A stretch of 7,179 nucleotides of DNA from contig JAEVZM010000680.1 in NCBI GenBank assembly GCA_023392225.1, positions 1 to 7,179 of the forward strand. Reading direction: 5' to 3'. The DNA comes from Pseudomonadota bacterium. Lineage in GTDB: Bacteria; Pseudomonadota; Alphaproteobacteria; Rhizobiales; Kaistiaceae. The translations under genes were made by a program, and so were the position numbers. Numbering within the stretch: position 1 is the first letter of the stretch; every line of letters begins with the position of its first letter. Below the pieces are notes generated by a model, which was not told the DNA's origin, did not search any database, and worked only from the letters and a program-made list of their open reading frames with translations. Shown here piece after piece: positions 1 to 6,320 of the stretch.

Positions 1-977
1 GCGAGGATCTGCCCGGGCAGCGTCGGCCCGCGATAGATGAGACTGGTATAGAGCTGCACCAGGTCGGCACCAGCCAGCACCTTGGCGAAGGCCGTCTCGG
101 CCGAATCGATCCCGCCGGCCCCGACCAGCACCATCTCCGGCCCGGCGAGGGTCCGGACCTTGGCGAGCATCGCGGTGGCGGCGGTGAATAGCGGCCGGCC
201 GGACAGGCCACCCGCTTCGCCGGCATGGCGATGGCCGGCGACGGCGCCACGCGAGACCGTGGTGTTGGTGACGATCAGGCCCTCGATACCGGCATCGCGC
301 ACGGTGCGCACGATCGCCGCCAGCGTGTCGTCGTCGAGATCGGGGGCGATCTTGACGAGCAGCGGCACGCGCCGCGGAGCGCTGTCGCGGGCCTCGGTCG
401 CGGTCCGCAGCACGGCGGCGAGGTCCTTCGCCTCCTGAAGGTCGCGGAGCCCCGGCGTATTGGGGGATGAGACGTTGATGGCGATATAGTCGGCGACGTC
501 GGCGAAGCGGAGGACGCCGAGGGCATAGTCGGCAATGCGGTCGGTGCTGGTCTTGTTGGCACCGATATTGATGCCGACGATTCCGCGCCCCACCCGGCGG
601 GCGAGGCGGGCATGGACCACGTCGTGGCCCTCGCTGTTGAAGCCGAAGCGGTTGATCAGCGCCTCGTGCTCCGGCAGGCGGAACATCCGGGGCGCCGGAT
701 TGCCGGGCTGCGGCTGGGGGGTGACGGTGCCGATCTCGACGAAGCCGAAGCCGAGGGCGAACAGCCTGTCGGCCACCTCGCCGTGCTTGTCGAAGCCGGC
801 GGCCATGCCGAGCGGATTGGGGAAATCGAGGCCGAGCAGCCGCTGCCGGAGCATCGGGCCGGCGCGCGGCGGCCGCGGCATCAGGCCGGTCTTCAGCGCC
901 TTGAGGGCGAGACGGTGGGCGCGCTCGGGATCGAGGCCGAAGAGGAAGGGCCGGGCGAGCGGCCAGAGGTCGGTCAT
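1..977 (-). CDS. pyrD: Dihydroorotate dehydrogenase (quinone), class 2, 3' end cut by window edge
   Basis: Oxidises dihydroorotate to orotate in de novo pyrimidine synthesis, using FMN and passing electrons to membrane quinone. 325 residues are visible; the family is usually about 350-360, so only the last few dozen codons are missing. Motifs seen in order: LDPERAH (15-21), the N-terminal segment typical of the membrane-associated class 2 enzymes; AAGFDK (59-64); EIGTVTPQPQPGNP (81-94); NRFGFN (109-114); GINIGANK (135-142); NVSSPNTPGLR (168-178), whose second serine, S171, corresponds to the class 2 catalytic base; KIAPDL (209-214); TNTT (237-240); GLSGRPL (257-263); GAGGI (286-290); and LVQLYTSLIYRGP (306-318). 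The ATG overlaps the stop of the upstream DUF952 gene as ATGA, which fixes the start and suggests translational coupling. All key residues are present and nothing looks damaged. Function is certain at family level. Confidence 0.97.
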   Translation of the reverse strand, partial: MTDLWPLARPFLFGLDPERAHRLALKALKTGLMPRPPRAGPMLRQRLLGLDFPNPLGMAAGFDKHGEVADRLFALGFGFVEIGTVTPQPQPGNPAPRMFRLPEHEALINRFGFNSEGHDVVHARLARRVGRGIVGINIGANKTSTDRIADYALGVLRFADVADYIAINVSSPNTPGLRDLQEAKDLAAVLRTATEARDSAPRRVPLLVKIAPDLDDDTLAAIVRTVRDAGIEGLIVTNTTVSRGAVAGHRHAGEAGGLSGRPLFTAATAMLAKVRTLAGPEMVLVGAGGIDSAETAFAKVLAGADLVQLYTSLIYRGPTLPGQIL

Positions 978-1318
978 GGCACCTCGCCCGGAAACTGGTG
1001 GCTGCCATCGGCACCGAGCGGCAGCGGCTTGACCCAAAGCACCGCATCGAGCGACAGCGGCGCGTAGAGGTGCGGGAAGAGCTGTCCGCCGCGGGACGGC
1101 TCGTGGCGCAATTCCGCGCCCAGCCGGCCGCTGTCGATCGCCGCGATCACCAGGTCGTCCACACCGGCGAAATGGCGCCGTGCCGTCTCGCGGACCTGCT
1201 CGGCCGTCGAGAAATGGATGTAGCCGTCCTCGACGTCGATCGGCGCACCGGTGAAGGTCCCGGCCGCCTCGGCCTCGCGCCACAGCGTCCGGGTCGCGAT
1301 CTTGTAGATGACGGTCAT
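974..1318 (-). CDS. DUF952 family protein
   Basis: Small (114 residues), soluble, single-domain protein of the DUF952 family (COG3502), with no signal peptide or membrane segment. Family-typical features visible: YKIATRTLW near the N-terminus (5-13), DGYIHFSTAEQV (31-42), HFAGVDDLV (49-57), an LRHEPSRGGQLFPHLYAPL stretch (about 70-88), and a hydrophobic end. From memory, DUF952 is placed in the ADP-ribosyltransferase-like fold clan, but no reaction is established, so I assign none. It is the first gene of a two-gene minus-strand unit: its TGA overlaps the pyrD ATG, an arrangement I recall as common in Alphaproteobacteria. The start is the ATG at 1316-1318; the region before it has only a weak purine stretch (GCGGGACC on the minus strand). 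Family assignment is firm; function is unknown. Confidence 0.9.
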   Translation of the reverse strand: MTVIYKIATRTLWREAEAAGTFTGAPIDVEDGYIHFSTAEQVRETARRHFAGVDDLVIAAIDSGRLGAELRHEPSRGGQLFPHLYAPLSLDAVLWVKPLPLGADGSHQFPGEVP

Positions 1319-1488
1319 GGCATGGTCCCGCTTGCTGGCCGGACCCTATGAGGCGGCGTCGCATCGGGCAAGATGTTCGCTGGGGTCACTCGCGTCACGG
1401 TCCTTGACGCGATGTCCTCCGTTGATGATACCATAACCCGGGGTTGAATCGATATTGGTGCGATGTTATTCGTTGTAGGAATAAAAGC
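1319..1488. other. Divergent spacer between the DUF952 and rmuC genes
   Basis: This 170-bp spacer must hold promoters for both directions. Its left part is GC-rich like the pyrD side. From about 1420 it turns AT-richer, matching rmuC, so a composition boundary falls inside it. A minus-strand promoter for DUF952-pyrD could be TTGCCC (1366-1371) with CATAGG (1345-1350), but the 15-bp spacing and poor -10 make this weak. A pentamer GTCAC occurs twice, nine bases apart (1385-1389 and 1394-1398), just before the plus-strand -35 candidate. I see no small gene here. Confidence 0.6.
1404..1432 (+). promoter_or_regulatory. Candidate sigma70-type promoter for rmuC
   Basis: TTGACG at 1404-1409 matches five of six bases of the -35 consensus. 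It is followed after 16-17 bases by TGATAC/GATACC (1426-1432), a partial -10. Transcription would start near 1440, giving a leader of about 50 bases before the ATG at 1489. The -10 match is poor, so this is a candidate only. Confidence 0.35.
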
Positions 1489-2862
1489 ATGGACATTACC
1501 TCAATCGTTTTAGAATTGGTCGTCGTAATTGCCGTCATTCTAGTGTCTTTCGTCCTGCTAAGGCGTGGTCTCGGGGCGGAAATGGCTAGGATTGAACAAG
1601 CAGTTCGGACTCTGCCGCCGATGATTCAAGACGAGAGCCGGGAAATACGAGCGGAGCTCCGCGATGTTCTGGCGGTTCATCAGCAATCTCTAGAAACGAG
1701 ATTTGCTTCCTTCGGAACTGCTCAGGCCGAGCAATTATCAAGCATGCGGCGGGAGGCGGTTGAGGCGCGCGCCGCTCAGGAGCAGGCGCTTCGGGAGCGA
1801 ACTGACGCATTTGGTGATGCTCAGAGCAAACGCCTCGGTGAGACCAACGCCGCCGTTAATTTATTGGCGGAGCGATTGGACAATGCACAACGTGATGCTC
1901 GGTCCGAGCAGAAAGAAAATCTGGAAAACATCACGAAACGAATCAAGGAAATGACAGAGTCCAACGAAAAGAGACAGGAGTCTATCAGAGAGACGCTTCA
2001 GAATAGTCTGGAATCCGTTCGCAAAGATAACGAGACAAAGCTCGAAGCGATGCGTGCGACCGTGGAGGAAAAACTCCAGGGCACACTGGAGCAACGGCTC
2101 GGTGAGTCATTTAAGCTGGTAAGTGAACGGCTTGAACAAGTGCACAGCGGCCTTGGCGAAATGAAGACACTCGCCAATGGCGTCGGAGATTTGAAGAGAG
2201 TTCTTACTAACGTAAAGTCACGTGGCGTCTGGGGCGAGGTTCAGCTAAGTATAATTCTTGAAGACATGCTGACGCCGGATCAGTATTCTGAAAATGTACG
2301 GATCAATCCTGAGTCTGGTGAGGTGGTCGAATTTGCCGTCAATCTCCCGGGAAAGGCGGATGGACCACCCGTACTTTTGGCGATTGATGCGAAATTTCCG
2401 CAAGAGAGCTACGACCGCCTGCTTACCGCGCAGGACGCCGGAGATGTGGACGCGGTTAGCCAGGCCGCGTCCGAATTGGACCGTGCGATCCGCTTGGAGG
2501 CGAAGCGAATCAGCGAAAAGTACATATGTCCGCCGTATTCGACTGATTTTGCAGTCATGTATCTGCCGACGGAGGGGCTCTTTGCCGAGGTTGTTCGGAG
2601 GCCCGGACTATCTAGTGATATTCAGAACAAGCATCGCGTCATGATGACTGGGCCGACTACGCTTGCAGCTCTTCTCAGTAGTCTGCAAATGGGCTTTCGC
2701 ACGTTGGCCATCGAGAAACGAACGAGTGAGGTATGGCAAGTCCTCAGTGCTGCGAAGACCGAGTTCCGGAAGTACGGTGATGTGTGGGACAAGATTGGTC
2801 GTCAGTTGGATACGGCCAAGAAGACCGTTGAAGACGCAGGGCGGCGGACACGGGCCGTGTAG
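1489..2862 (+). CDS. rmuC: DNA recombination protein RmuC, C-terminally truncated by a frame break
   Basis: RmuC proteins are membrane-anchored, nuclease-fold proteins; in E. coli RmuC limits recombination at inverted repeats. Start: the ATG at 1489 has AGGA at 1477-1480, eight bases upstream; a TTG at 1444 would add 15 residues not typical of the family. Layout of the 457 residues: one membrane segment (about 4-25), a long charged coiled coil (about 30-215), then the RmuC domain (about 225-445). Motifs: GVWGE (246-250), VEFAVNLP (280-287, E281), IDAKFP (299-304, D300 and K302, fitting a PD-(D/E)XK-type core), YLPTEGLF (358-365) and GPTTLAALL (388-396). The reading frame ends at RRTRAV (452-457), where relatives continue with a further helix and variable tail; that tail lies downstream in another frame. 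GC is lower than the neighbours: three sampled 60-base lines give 42, 53 and 62%. No neighbour of related function is visible. The core looks intact, so activity may survive; the family call is firm. Confidence 0.92.
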   Translation: MDITSIVLELVVVIAVILVSFVLLRRGLGAEMARIEQAVRTLPPMIQDESREIRAELRDVLAVHQQSLETRFASFGTAQAEQLSSMRREAVEARAAQEQALRERTDAFGDAQSKRLGETNAAVNLLAERLDNAQRDARSEQKENLENITKRIKEMTESNEKRQESIRETLQNSLESVRKDNETKLEAMRATVEEKLQGTLEQRLGESFKLVSERLEQVHSGLGEMKTLANGVGDLKRVLTNVKSRGVWGEVQLSIILEDMLTPDQYSENVRINPESGEVVEFAVNLPGKADGPPVLLAIDAKFPQESYDRLLTAQDAGDVDAVSQAASELDRAIRLEAKRISEKYICPPYSTDFAVMYLPTEGLFAEVVRRPGLSSDIQNKHRVMMTGPTTLAALLSSLQMGFRTLAIEKRTSEVWQVLSAAKTEFRKYGDVWDKIGRQLDTAKKTVEDAGRRTRAV

Positions 2863-2977
2863 CGTGGAGACACTAGAAAGCGGACTTGCGGACGAGGTGC
2901 TCGGATTCACTGCTGGTGGGCCAGATTTCGTCGATGATGATGTCTCTGAGGAGGTCGAAGAGGCTGAAGCTTCCTAA
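2860..2977 (+). pseudogene. Out-of-frame remnant of the RmuC C-terminal tail
   Basis: Directly after the premature TAG of rmuC, the second forward frame (codons from 2861) reads SVETLESGLADEVLGF and then an acidic stretch ending VSEEVEEAEAS and TAA at 2975-2977. This 38-residue piece has the character of a RmuC C-terminus: a short VETL-type helix followed by a variable acidic tail. It has no start codon or ribosome binding site of its own. Relative to rmuC the shift equals one inserted base or a loss of two bases modulo three. Because a helix of about four or five residues between RTRAV and SVETL seems to be missing, a deletion of about 14 bases would fit. It could be a true mutation or a sequencing/assembly error. 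Confidence 0.55.
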
Positions 2978-3969
2978 ACCCCCCGGCGCAGGCGGCGGGC
3001 CTTCATCGCCTCGTGGGCCTCGGGCGTGCCGTCGTGGAACGAGCCGAACCAGCGGTCGAGCGGCACCATCCCGTCGGAGTAGTTCACCTCGAAGTACTTA
3101 TGGTGGAGGTAGTGGGCGTAGTACGAGGTGTCCATGCTCTTCTCGTTGCCCATCACCACCCGGTCGAAGCCGGTATGGCCCTGCGCCGGCGCGACACCGA
3201 GCCGCGAAGCGAGGTTGATCATGTGGATCGGGGGCGAGGGGATGAAGAAGAACAGGAGGATCGTCGAGAAGTAGACGACGTGCTCGATCGGATGCATCGA
3301 CAGGCCCGACCACGGGCCGGGGTTGATGTTGCGGTGGTGGAGGGCGTGCGCCACCCGGTAGAGCGGCGGCCAGTGCATCAGGCGATGGGCGAAATAGAAG
3401 CCGACCTCGTGGATGAACGGCACCAGGAAGAACACGGCGACGAACCACACCGGGTGCTCGGCGAAGGTGATGAACGGCGCGATGTCGTTGGCATAGGCCC
3501 ACAGCAGCAGCACCTCGTAGGCGGTCCAGATCGGCACGCCGCTGACCAGCGTATGGAACATGTTGTCGTAGGTCTGGCTGCCGAAGGCGAAGGCCGACGA
3601 CTTCTCCTTGGGCCACTGCTTGTTGTACTTGAAGCGCGTCCCCTGCTTCCGCCACGAATAGAGCCAGAGGTGCCAGGCGCCGTAGACGGCGATGGCGAGG
3701 CCGACATTGCGGACGAGGATCAGCGCGACCCAGCCGAGCGAGAACGTCTTCATCGTCTCGAGCGAGGGCGTGAGGTACATCCAGATGAGAATCGCGGCGA
3801 GCGCGTAGAGCACGTTCCAGGGCAGGAAGTAGCCCGGGAAGCCGAAGAAGAACTTCCACAGCGCCCTCCCGTCCGGCGGCCAGTCGAAGACCGGGCCGTA
3901 GCTCACCGGCTTCTTCGGCACCCAGTTGCCGCGTGCGTCTTCCTTGCCGTAGAGCGCGTCGTCCGTCAT
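2974..3969 (-). CDS. Fatty acid hydroxylase / sterol desaturase superfamily membrane protein
   Basis: Integral membrane di-iron oxygenase family protein (331 residues) expected to hydroxylate or desaturate a lipid-like substrate in the inner membrane; the substrate cannot be told from sequence. Histidine boxes are present in the usual order: H187 with HRLMH (195-199), HALHH (208-212), HPIEH (226-230) and HYLHH (286-290), followed by DRWFG (305-309), a typical family ending. Hydrophobic segments lie at about 44-68, 77-98, 145-165, 172-195 and 230-250. The N-terminal 40 residues are polar with several Trp, Pro and Lys and probably cytosolic. The ATG has a strong GGAGGG ribosome site nine bases upstream (complement of 3979-3984). 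The TAG stop (2974-2976) overlaps the TAA of the convergent rmuC remnant. The DUF1254/DUF1214 gene lies 119 bp upstream on the same strand, but a promoter candidate in the gap allows separate expression. All metal-ligand histidines appear intact. Confidence 0.9.
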   Translation of the reverse strand: MTDDALYGKEDARGNWVPKKPVSYGPVFDWPPDGRALWKFFFGFPGYFLPWNVLYALAAILIWMYLTPSLETMKTFSLGWVALILVRNVGLAIAVYGAWHLWLYSWRKQGTRFKYNKQWPKEKSSAFAFGSQTYDNMFHTLVSGVPIWTAYEVLLLWAYANDIAPFITFAEHPVWFVAVFFLVPFIHEVGFYFAHRLMHWPPLYRVAHALHHRNINPGPWSGLSMHPIEHVVYFSTILLFFFIPSPPIHMINLASRLGVAPAQGHTGFDRVVMGNEKSMDTSYYAHYLHHKYFEVNYSDGMVPLDRWFGSFHDGTPEAHEAMKARRLRRGV

Positions 3970-4027
3970 CAGTCGGCCCCCTCCCTCCGCCGTCCGTCCC
4001 TCTGCCCGGAAGACGGCGTATGAGGGC

Positions 4028-4055
4028 AGTCTAGCACCTCCGGCCGGAAGCCCAA
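4028..4055 (-). promoter_or_regulatory. Candidate promoter for the fatty acid hydroxylase gene
   Basis: On the minus strand TTGGGC (4055-4050) is followed after 16 bases by TAGACT (4033-4028), preceded by TGC, which forms an extended -10. The leader to the ATG would be about 50 bases. A six-base inverted repeat CTGCCC/GGGCAG (4002-4007 and 4024-4029) overlaps the -10 edge. The -35 matches only three of six bases, so this is a weak to moderate candidate. Confidence 0.3.
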
Positions 4056-4088
4056 GGGCAGGGGCAGTCCTTCGTCACCCGCGGCAGG

Positions 4089-5510
4089 CTATGGCGATGC
4101 CGGGTCGGAGACGCGCTGGAGCGGCGGCTGTTTCCAGCGCCCGTCGAGCGCCTCCGGCTTCGGCCAGTAGAGCCGCATCGCCGTCCAGAACGGGCCGGCA
4201 GGAGCGGGCAGCCAGTTCGACTCCCTCTCCGCGCCCGGTGACTCGTGCTGGAGGTAGAGGGTGATGCCGCCGTCCGCATCGCGCTTGAGGTCGGGCAGCA
4301 TGGGCGTGTTGATCAGATAGCGGTCGATCGGATTGGCGACGAGCAGGCTCTGCGGCAGCGCGTACATGGTGAGCGACCAGAAGGCGTTGACCGGCGGCAG
4401 GGCGTCCTTGTCGAAATGCAGCGTGTAGCGCCGCGTTCCGTCGAGCGCCTGACCTTCGGCATCGACGAAATAGGCCGGATAGATCGCCTCCTCCTTCGAG
4501 TTGCCGTAGATGCCGAAGGCGGCCGCCGCCATCCGCCGCATGTAGTCGTTGTCGAGGAACTCGCGGGTGCCGAAGCCGTCGGCGGAGCTGGCCTGGCCGG
4601 TATCGATCTCCGTCGTCTTGTATTCGGCGAGGTCGGCATAGGCATCGGCCATGCCGGCGGCAAGCGCCTCGCGCATCTCCGGGGTGAGCGCGTCGGTGTC
4701 GAAGGTCTCGCCCGGCGTGATGCCGATCGTGGCAAACCGCTCGCGGAGCGCGATCTCGCTCGGATGCACGGGAGCGAACTGCAGCAGGAAGTTCAGCTCG
4801 TCGAAGAAGGCGATCGACGTCCGCTCCGCTTCCGAATCGAGCGGCGCGGGGAAGTCGATCGGCGGCGGCGCCTGGGGCGGCTCGGTGCCAAGGAACGCCG
4901 AGAGCGGCTCGACCTTGTAGCCGGCCTGGATCGCCTCGACGTTCTCCATGTCGCCGGGGCCGAGAAGCTGGGTGCGGTAGAGCACGAAGGCGAGGTTGCT
5001 CTCGGAGCGGATCACCCCGTCGATGCCATCGGGCACTTCGCCGACCCAGCCCGGGCCGGCAAGCATGTAGCGGCCGGCGCCGTTGCCGGTGGCGCGGCTG
5101 CCGACATAGGCGAAGTTGAAGGTGTAGAGGTCGATGAACTGGAGCGAGTAGTAGCGGCCATCCGGCACCGCGGGCACCGTGATGACGAGCGGCTCGGCCC
5201 GCAGGTCGACGCCGAGCTGGGAATAGGGCGTGTCGGAATTCGGCGTCTGGATCGCCTTGTCGTCCGGTGTGTAGACGCGCGTGGTGTTGTGGAGGACGTT
5301 CCACGGCGCCTTGAACTCGGGACCGTGCTCGTCGACGAAGTAGGAGTGGAGGATCCGGTAGTTGTCGAGGATCGGGAAGCCGTAGACCGTCGCGTCCCGG
5401 GCGATGGCACGGGCGGTGGTGGCGTCCACCGTGACCTCCGTCGCATGGCTTCCGCCGCACGCGACCAGCAGGGCGACGGCCGCGCCAGACAGGGTGGCTC
5501 CCAACTTCAT
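4089..5510 (-). CDS. DUF1254/DUF1214 domain lipoprotein
   Basis: Protein of 473 residues with the paired DUF1254 (about 35-165) and DUF1214 (about 340-455) domains; no enzymatic role is established for the family, and I assign none. The N-terminus MKLGATLSGAAVALLVAC is a lipoprotein signal with lipobox LVAC and Cys18; Gly at +2 rather than Asp suggests outer-membrane sorting. Domain signatures seen: RDATVYGFPILDNYRILH near 38-55, QTPNSDTPYSQLG (88-100), VPDGRYYSLQFIDLYTFNF (about 115-133), and in the C-terminal half FWSLTMYALPQSLLVANPIDR (starting near 377) and GPFWTAMRLYWPKPEALDGRW (starting near 439). Length suits a two-domain member. An ATG nine bases upstream (5517-5519) would start three residues earlier, but it abuts the GGAGG site, so the inner ATG is preferred. 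It is divergent from the SIS gene, with a palindrome in the shared spacer, and is upstream of and co-directional with the hydroxylase gene. It is probably envelope-located. Confidence 0.88.
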   Translation of the reverse strand: MKLGATLSGAAVALLVACGGSHATEVTVDATTARAIARDATVYGFPILDNYRILHSYFVDEHGPEFKAPWNVLHNTTRVYTPDDKAIQTPNSDTPYSQLGVDLRAEPLVITVPAVPDGRYYSLQFIDLYTFNFAYVGSRATGNGAGRYMLAGPGWVGEVPDGIDGVIRSESNLAFVLYRTQLLGPGDMENVEAIQAGYKVEPLSAFLGTEPPQAPPPIDFPAPLDSEAERTSIAFFDELNFLLQFAPVHPSEIALRERFATIGITPGETFDTDALTPEMREALAAGMADAYADLAEYKTTEIDTGQASSADGFGTREFLDNDYMRRMAAAAFGIYGNSKEEAIYPAYFVDAEGQALDGTRRYTLHFDKDALPPVNAFWSLTMYALPQSLLVANPIDRYLINTPMLPDLKRDADGGITLYLQHESPGAERESNWLPAPAGPFWTAMRLYWPKPEALDGRWKQPPLQRVSDPASP

Positions 5511-5519
5511 TGCGTTCAT

Positions 5520-5524
5520 CCTCC
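5520..5524 (-). promoter_or_regulatory. Ribosome binding site GGAGG that decides the lipoprotein start
   Basis: The minus strand reads GGAGG immediately followed by ATGAACGCA and then ATG. The first ATG has zero spacing from the site, while the second (5508-5510) has nine bases, a workable distance. The second start also gives the clean Met-Lys opening of a lipoprotein signal. Confidence 0.7.
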
Positions 5525-5566
5525 AGGGCGTGATGACGCCACGCTATCACGCGGGCGAAGGGGGGC

Positions 5567-5586
5567 ACTGTGCCGTTCGGCACAGT
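5567..5586. promoter_or_regulatory. 20-bp palindrome, candidate operator in a divergent spacer
   Basis: The sequence is ACTGTGCCG, two central bases TT, then CGGCACAGT: two perfect nine-base arms. It lies 57 bp before the lipoprotein start and about 108 bp before the SIS gene start. The half-site CGGCACAG recurs at 5661-5668, 26 bases before the SIS start codon. Symmetry, location between divergent genes and the extra half-site suggest a dimeric regulator. A hairpin in the RNA is the alternative reading. No regulator gene is visible in the window. Confidence 0.45.
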
Positions 5587-5693
5587 CCGCCAGCCCGGCC
5601 GAAGGCCAGCGCCCGCTCCCGTTGTGCTACGCCTCGGGCGGCATCGGTCGTATTCTTCGTCGGCACAGAGACCATCCAACCAAGGAAACGCCC

Positions 5694-6257
5694 GTGACTC
5701 AATCCCTTTCCAAGCTGGCACAGGCCGCGATCACCGATCTCGACGGCGTGATGGCCAGGATGGCCGACGATGCCGCCGACGATCTCATCGAGGCGATCAT
5801 CGCTGCCAACCGCATCTGCCTCTATGGCGCCGGGCGGGAGGGGCTGGCGCTTCGCGGCTTCGCCATGCGCCTGTTCCACATGGGGCTCGACGCCCACGTC
5901 GTCGCCGACATGACGACGCCGCCGGTCGGCCCGGGCGACCTCCTGATCGTCACCTCCGGGCCGGGTCGGCTGCCCACCGCCGAGACCTTCATGAAGATCG
6001 CCAGGGATGCCGGGGCACGCACGGCGATCGTCACCGCCCAGCCGAAGGGCGTTGCCGTGAAGAAGGCCGACGTGCGGCTGGTCATCCCGGCGCAGACCAT
6101 GGCCGACGATCGCGGCGCCAAGATCTCGGTGCTGCCGATGGGGTCGCTGTTCGAGATCGCCGAATCGATCGTCTTCGAGCTGATCATCCTCAAGCTCCGC
6201 GACCGGGTCGGCGAGACGGCGGAGACGATGCGGGCGCGGCACACCAATCTCGAATAG
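5694..6257 (+). CDS. SIS-domain sugar-phosphate isomerase, 6-phospho-3-hexuloisomerase-like
   Basis: Cytosolic protein of 187 residues, the usual length of 6-phospho-3-hexuloisomerase (PHI, HxlB), which interconverts hexulose 6-phosphate and fructose 6-phosphate. It is one SIS domain: ICLYGAGREG (41-50) and the helix LRGFAMRLFHMG (53-64); the phosphosugar-binding loop SGPGR (88-92); PMGSLFE (148-154) with the probable catalytic Glu154; and the C-terminal RARHTNLE (180-187) with His183, both close to PHI patterns. The GTG start has AAGGA at 5682-5686, seven bases upstream; the much longer open frame to the left is antisense to the lipoprotein gene and not coding. PHI normally works with hexulose-phosphate synthase (HPS, hxlA), yet no HPS gene is next to it, so another sugar phosphate is possible. 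It is divergent from the lipoprotein gene and followed by a GC hairpin, so it is probably monocistronic. Confidence 0.87.
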   Translation: MTQSLSKLAQAAITDLDGVMARMADDAADDLIEAIIAANRICLYGAGREGLALRGFAMRLFHMGLDAHVVADMTTPPVGPGDLLIVTSGPGRLPTAETFMKIARDAGARTAIVTAQPKGVAVKKADVRLVIPAQTMADDRGAKISVLPMGSLFEIAESIVFELIILKLRDRVGETAETMRARHTNLE

Positions 6258-6263
6258 CCGCTC

Positions 6264-6282
6264 GCGCCGCGCCGGGCGGCGC
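6264..6282 (+). terminator. GC-rich hairpin after the SIS gene
   Basis: The arms GCGCCGC (6264-6270) and GCGGCGC (6276-6282) are perfectly complementary around a five-base loop. The hairpin begins seven bases after the SIS stop codon. No U-run follows, so it is not a classical intrinsic terminator; it may still end transcription or protect the 3' end. Confidence 0.4.
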
Positions 6283-6320
6283 TCCGCCGTCGGGGCGGTT
6301 GCATGTGGTGACGCCGGCCG

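Noticed and set aside
1385..1398. GTCAC direct repeat as an operator
   Set aside because: Two five-base copies nine bases apart are too short to support a site without comparative data.
2850..2866. Programmed ribosomal frameshift in rmuC
   Set aside because: There is no X-XXY-YYZ slippery heptamer or homopolymer at the break, and the missing helix between the two parts points to a deletion instead.
1420..2977. Defence island or prophage remnant around rmuC
   Set aside because: Only a single low-GC gene is present, without restriction, toxin, integrase or phage genes beside it.
3013..4023. Plus-strand open frame of 336 codons
   Set aside because: It is antisense to the fatty acid hydroxylase gene, whose histidine boxes are intact; the plus-strand product is a low-complexity Arg/Val/Glu-rich shadow.
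4245..5693. Very long plus-strand open frame running into the SIS gene
   Set aside because: It is antisense to the DUF1254/DUF1214 gene. Its translation is rich in Arg, Gly, Val and Glu with no motifs, the normal result of few stops in GC-rich DNA. The real SIS start is the GTG at 5694 with its own ribosome site.
4075..5721. Minus-strand open frame of 548 codons overlapping the lipoprotein gene
   Set aside because: It is a frame-shadow of the lipoprotein gene: Arg/Ala/His-rich with no domain. The overlapping frame carries clear DUF1254/DUF1214 features and a lipoprotein signal.
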